DNA of 5,799 nucleotides from Clostridiales bacterium UBA6386 (GTDB lineage Bacteria > Bacillota > Clostridia > Oscillospirales > Oscillospiraceae): assembly GCA_002437585.1 (NCBI GenBank), contig DJQM01000003.1:1-5799 (forward strand), in the 5' to 3' direction. The notes under the pieces were generated by a model. It did not search any database and was not told the origin of the DNA. It saw only the letters and a list, made by a program, of their open reading frames with translations. The position numbers were made by a program, and so were the translations under genes. The stretch's first letter is position 1; each line of letters begins with the position of its first letter. This document shows positions 5,546-5,799 of the stretch, piece by piece.

Positions 5546-5799
5546 GCCGACATACCGTGTCATTGCGAACCAGTGGTGCTCCGCGCAGCGAATCAAAATC
5601 ATAATAACTGCCGGTGGCAGTTATACCTTAATGTAGCGCACACTGGTGTGGCTCCTTCCAGGGATTCCCTCCGGTCACAATCCCCCGGTCATTCTGAGAA
5701 CTTCAATAGAATTTGTAGGGGCCAATGCCCTCATTGGCCCGTGAGTTGCTATGTTCCAAGCCTTCTCAAAGCTTTCGGCTCTGATCCCTCCGGGGGCAA
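5546..5799. repeat. Dispersed intergenic repeat, right copy, cut by the window end
   Basis: From 5642 on this copy matches 47-186 in the same orientation and runs to the last base of the window. It also has an upstream part not seen on the left: GTCATTGCGAACCAGTG (5559-5575), whose ACCAGTG (5569-5575) is inverted as CACTGGT (5641-5647), enclosing about 65 bases. Within that arm-to-arm region a perfect 9-bp hairpin pairs ATAACTGCC (5604-5612) with GGCAGTTAT (5616-5624). It also holds a local near-duplication (5664-5677 and 5679-5691) absent on the left. No coding region is seen in it. It resembles palindromic non-coding repeats (MITE-like), but no target-site duplication can be assigned. Confidence 0.7.

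Noticed and set aside
44..5799. Insertion sequence or CRISPR array explaining the flanking repeats
   Set aside because: There is no transposase or cas gene, and the repeats are only two, diverged and 5.6 kb apart, without regular spacers.

Overview
The window looks like chromosome of an anaerobic, moderately high-GC Firmicute, most likely a gut Clostridia of the Oscillospiraceae type. This is inferred from codon use rich in GC at third positions, strong AGGAGG-like ribosome binding sites, sigma-A-type promoters, rho-independent terminators, and the gene content. No species is claimed. The core is one compact operon on the + strand whose three products together look like a methylenetetrahydrofolate reductase (MTHFR) complex of the kind known from acetogens (MetF plus MetV plus an RnfC-like NADH module).

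Layout. Positions 1-355 hold no convincing gene. They contain a degenerate intergenic repeat (44-186) followed by three consecutive hairpins (184-281). A hairpin at 356-386 abuts the stop codon of a minus-strand M20 amidohydrolase gene (388-1557), which has its own RBS and promoter (1562-1609). The divergent intergenic region (1558-1956) holds a stretch with no recognised gene (1610-1789), an apparently orphan + strand terminator (1790-1817), a near-consensus promoter (1870-1898) and a perfect 18-bp palindrome (1910-1927). The operon follows: a MetV-like/RnfC-like fusion (1957-3927), a stand-alone MetV (3943-4578) and MetF (4598-5479), with gaps of 15 and 19 bases. A 12-bp hairpin (5496-5523) closes it. 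The right edge (5546-5799) carries a second copy of the left-hand repeat in the same orientation, cut by the window end.

How the genes work together. MetF carries the catalytic TIM-barrel residues for interconversion of methylene-THF and methyl-THF. MetV supplies a cysteine-rich, probably zinc- and iron-sulfur-binding partner. The RnfC half of the fusion has the NADH/FMN-type fold and two 4Fe-4S motifs expected of an NADH-oxidising electron-input module. No Rnf membrane subunits (RnfA, B, D, E, G) are present, so the RnfC-like part probably serves the soluble MTHFR and not an ion pump. The most notable point is that the electron-input subunit carries a full-length MetV-like domain at its N-terminus, so the operon encodes two MetV-type domains. 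The M20 enzyme is transcribed divergently and has no demonstrable functional link.
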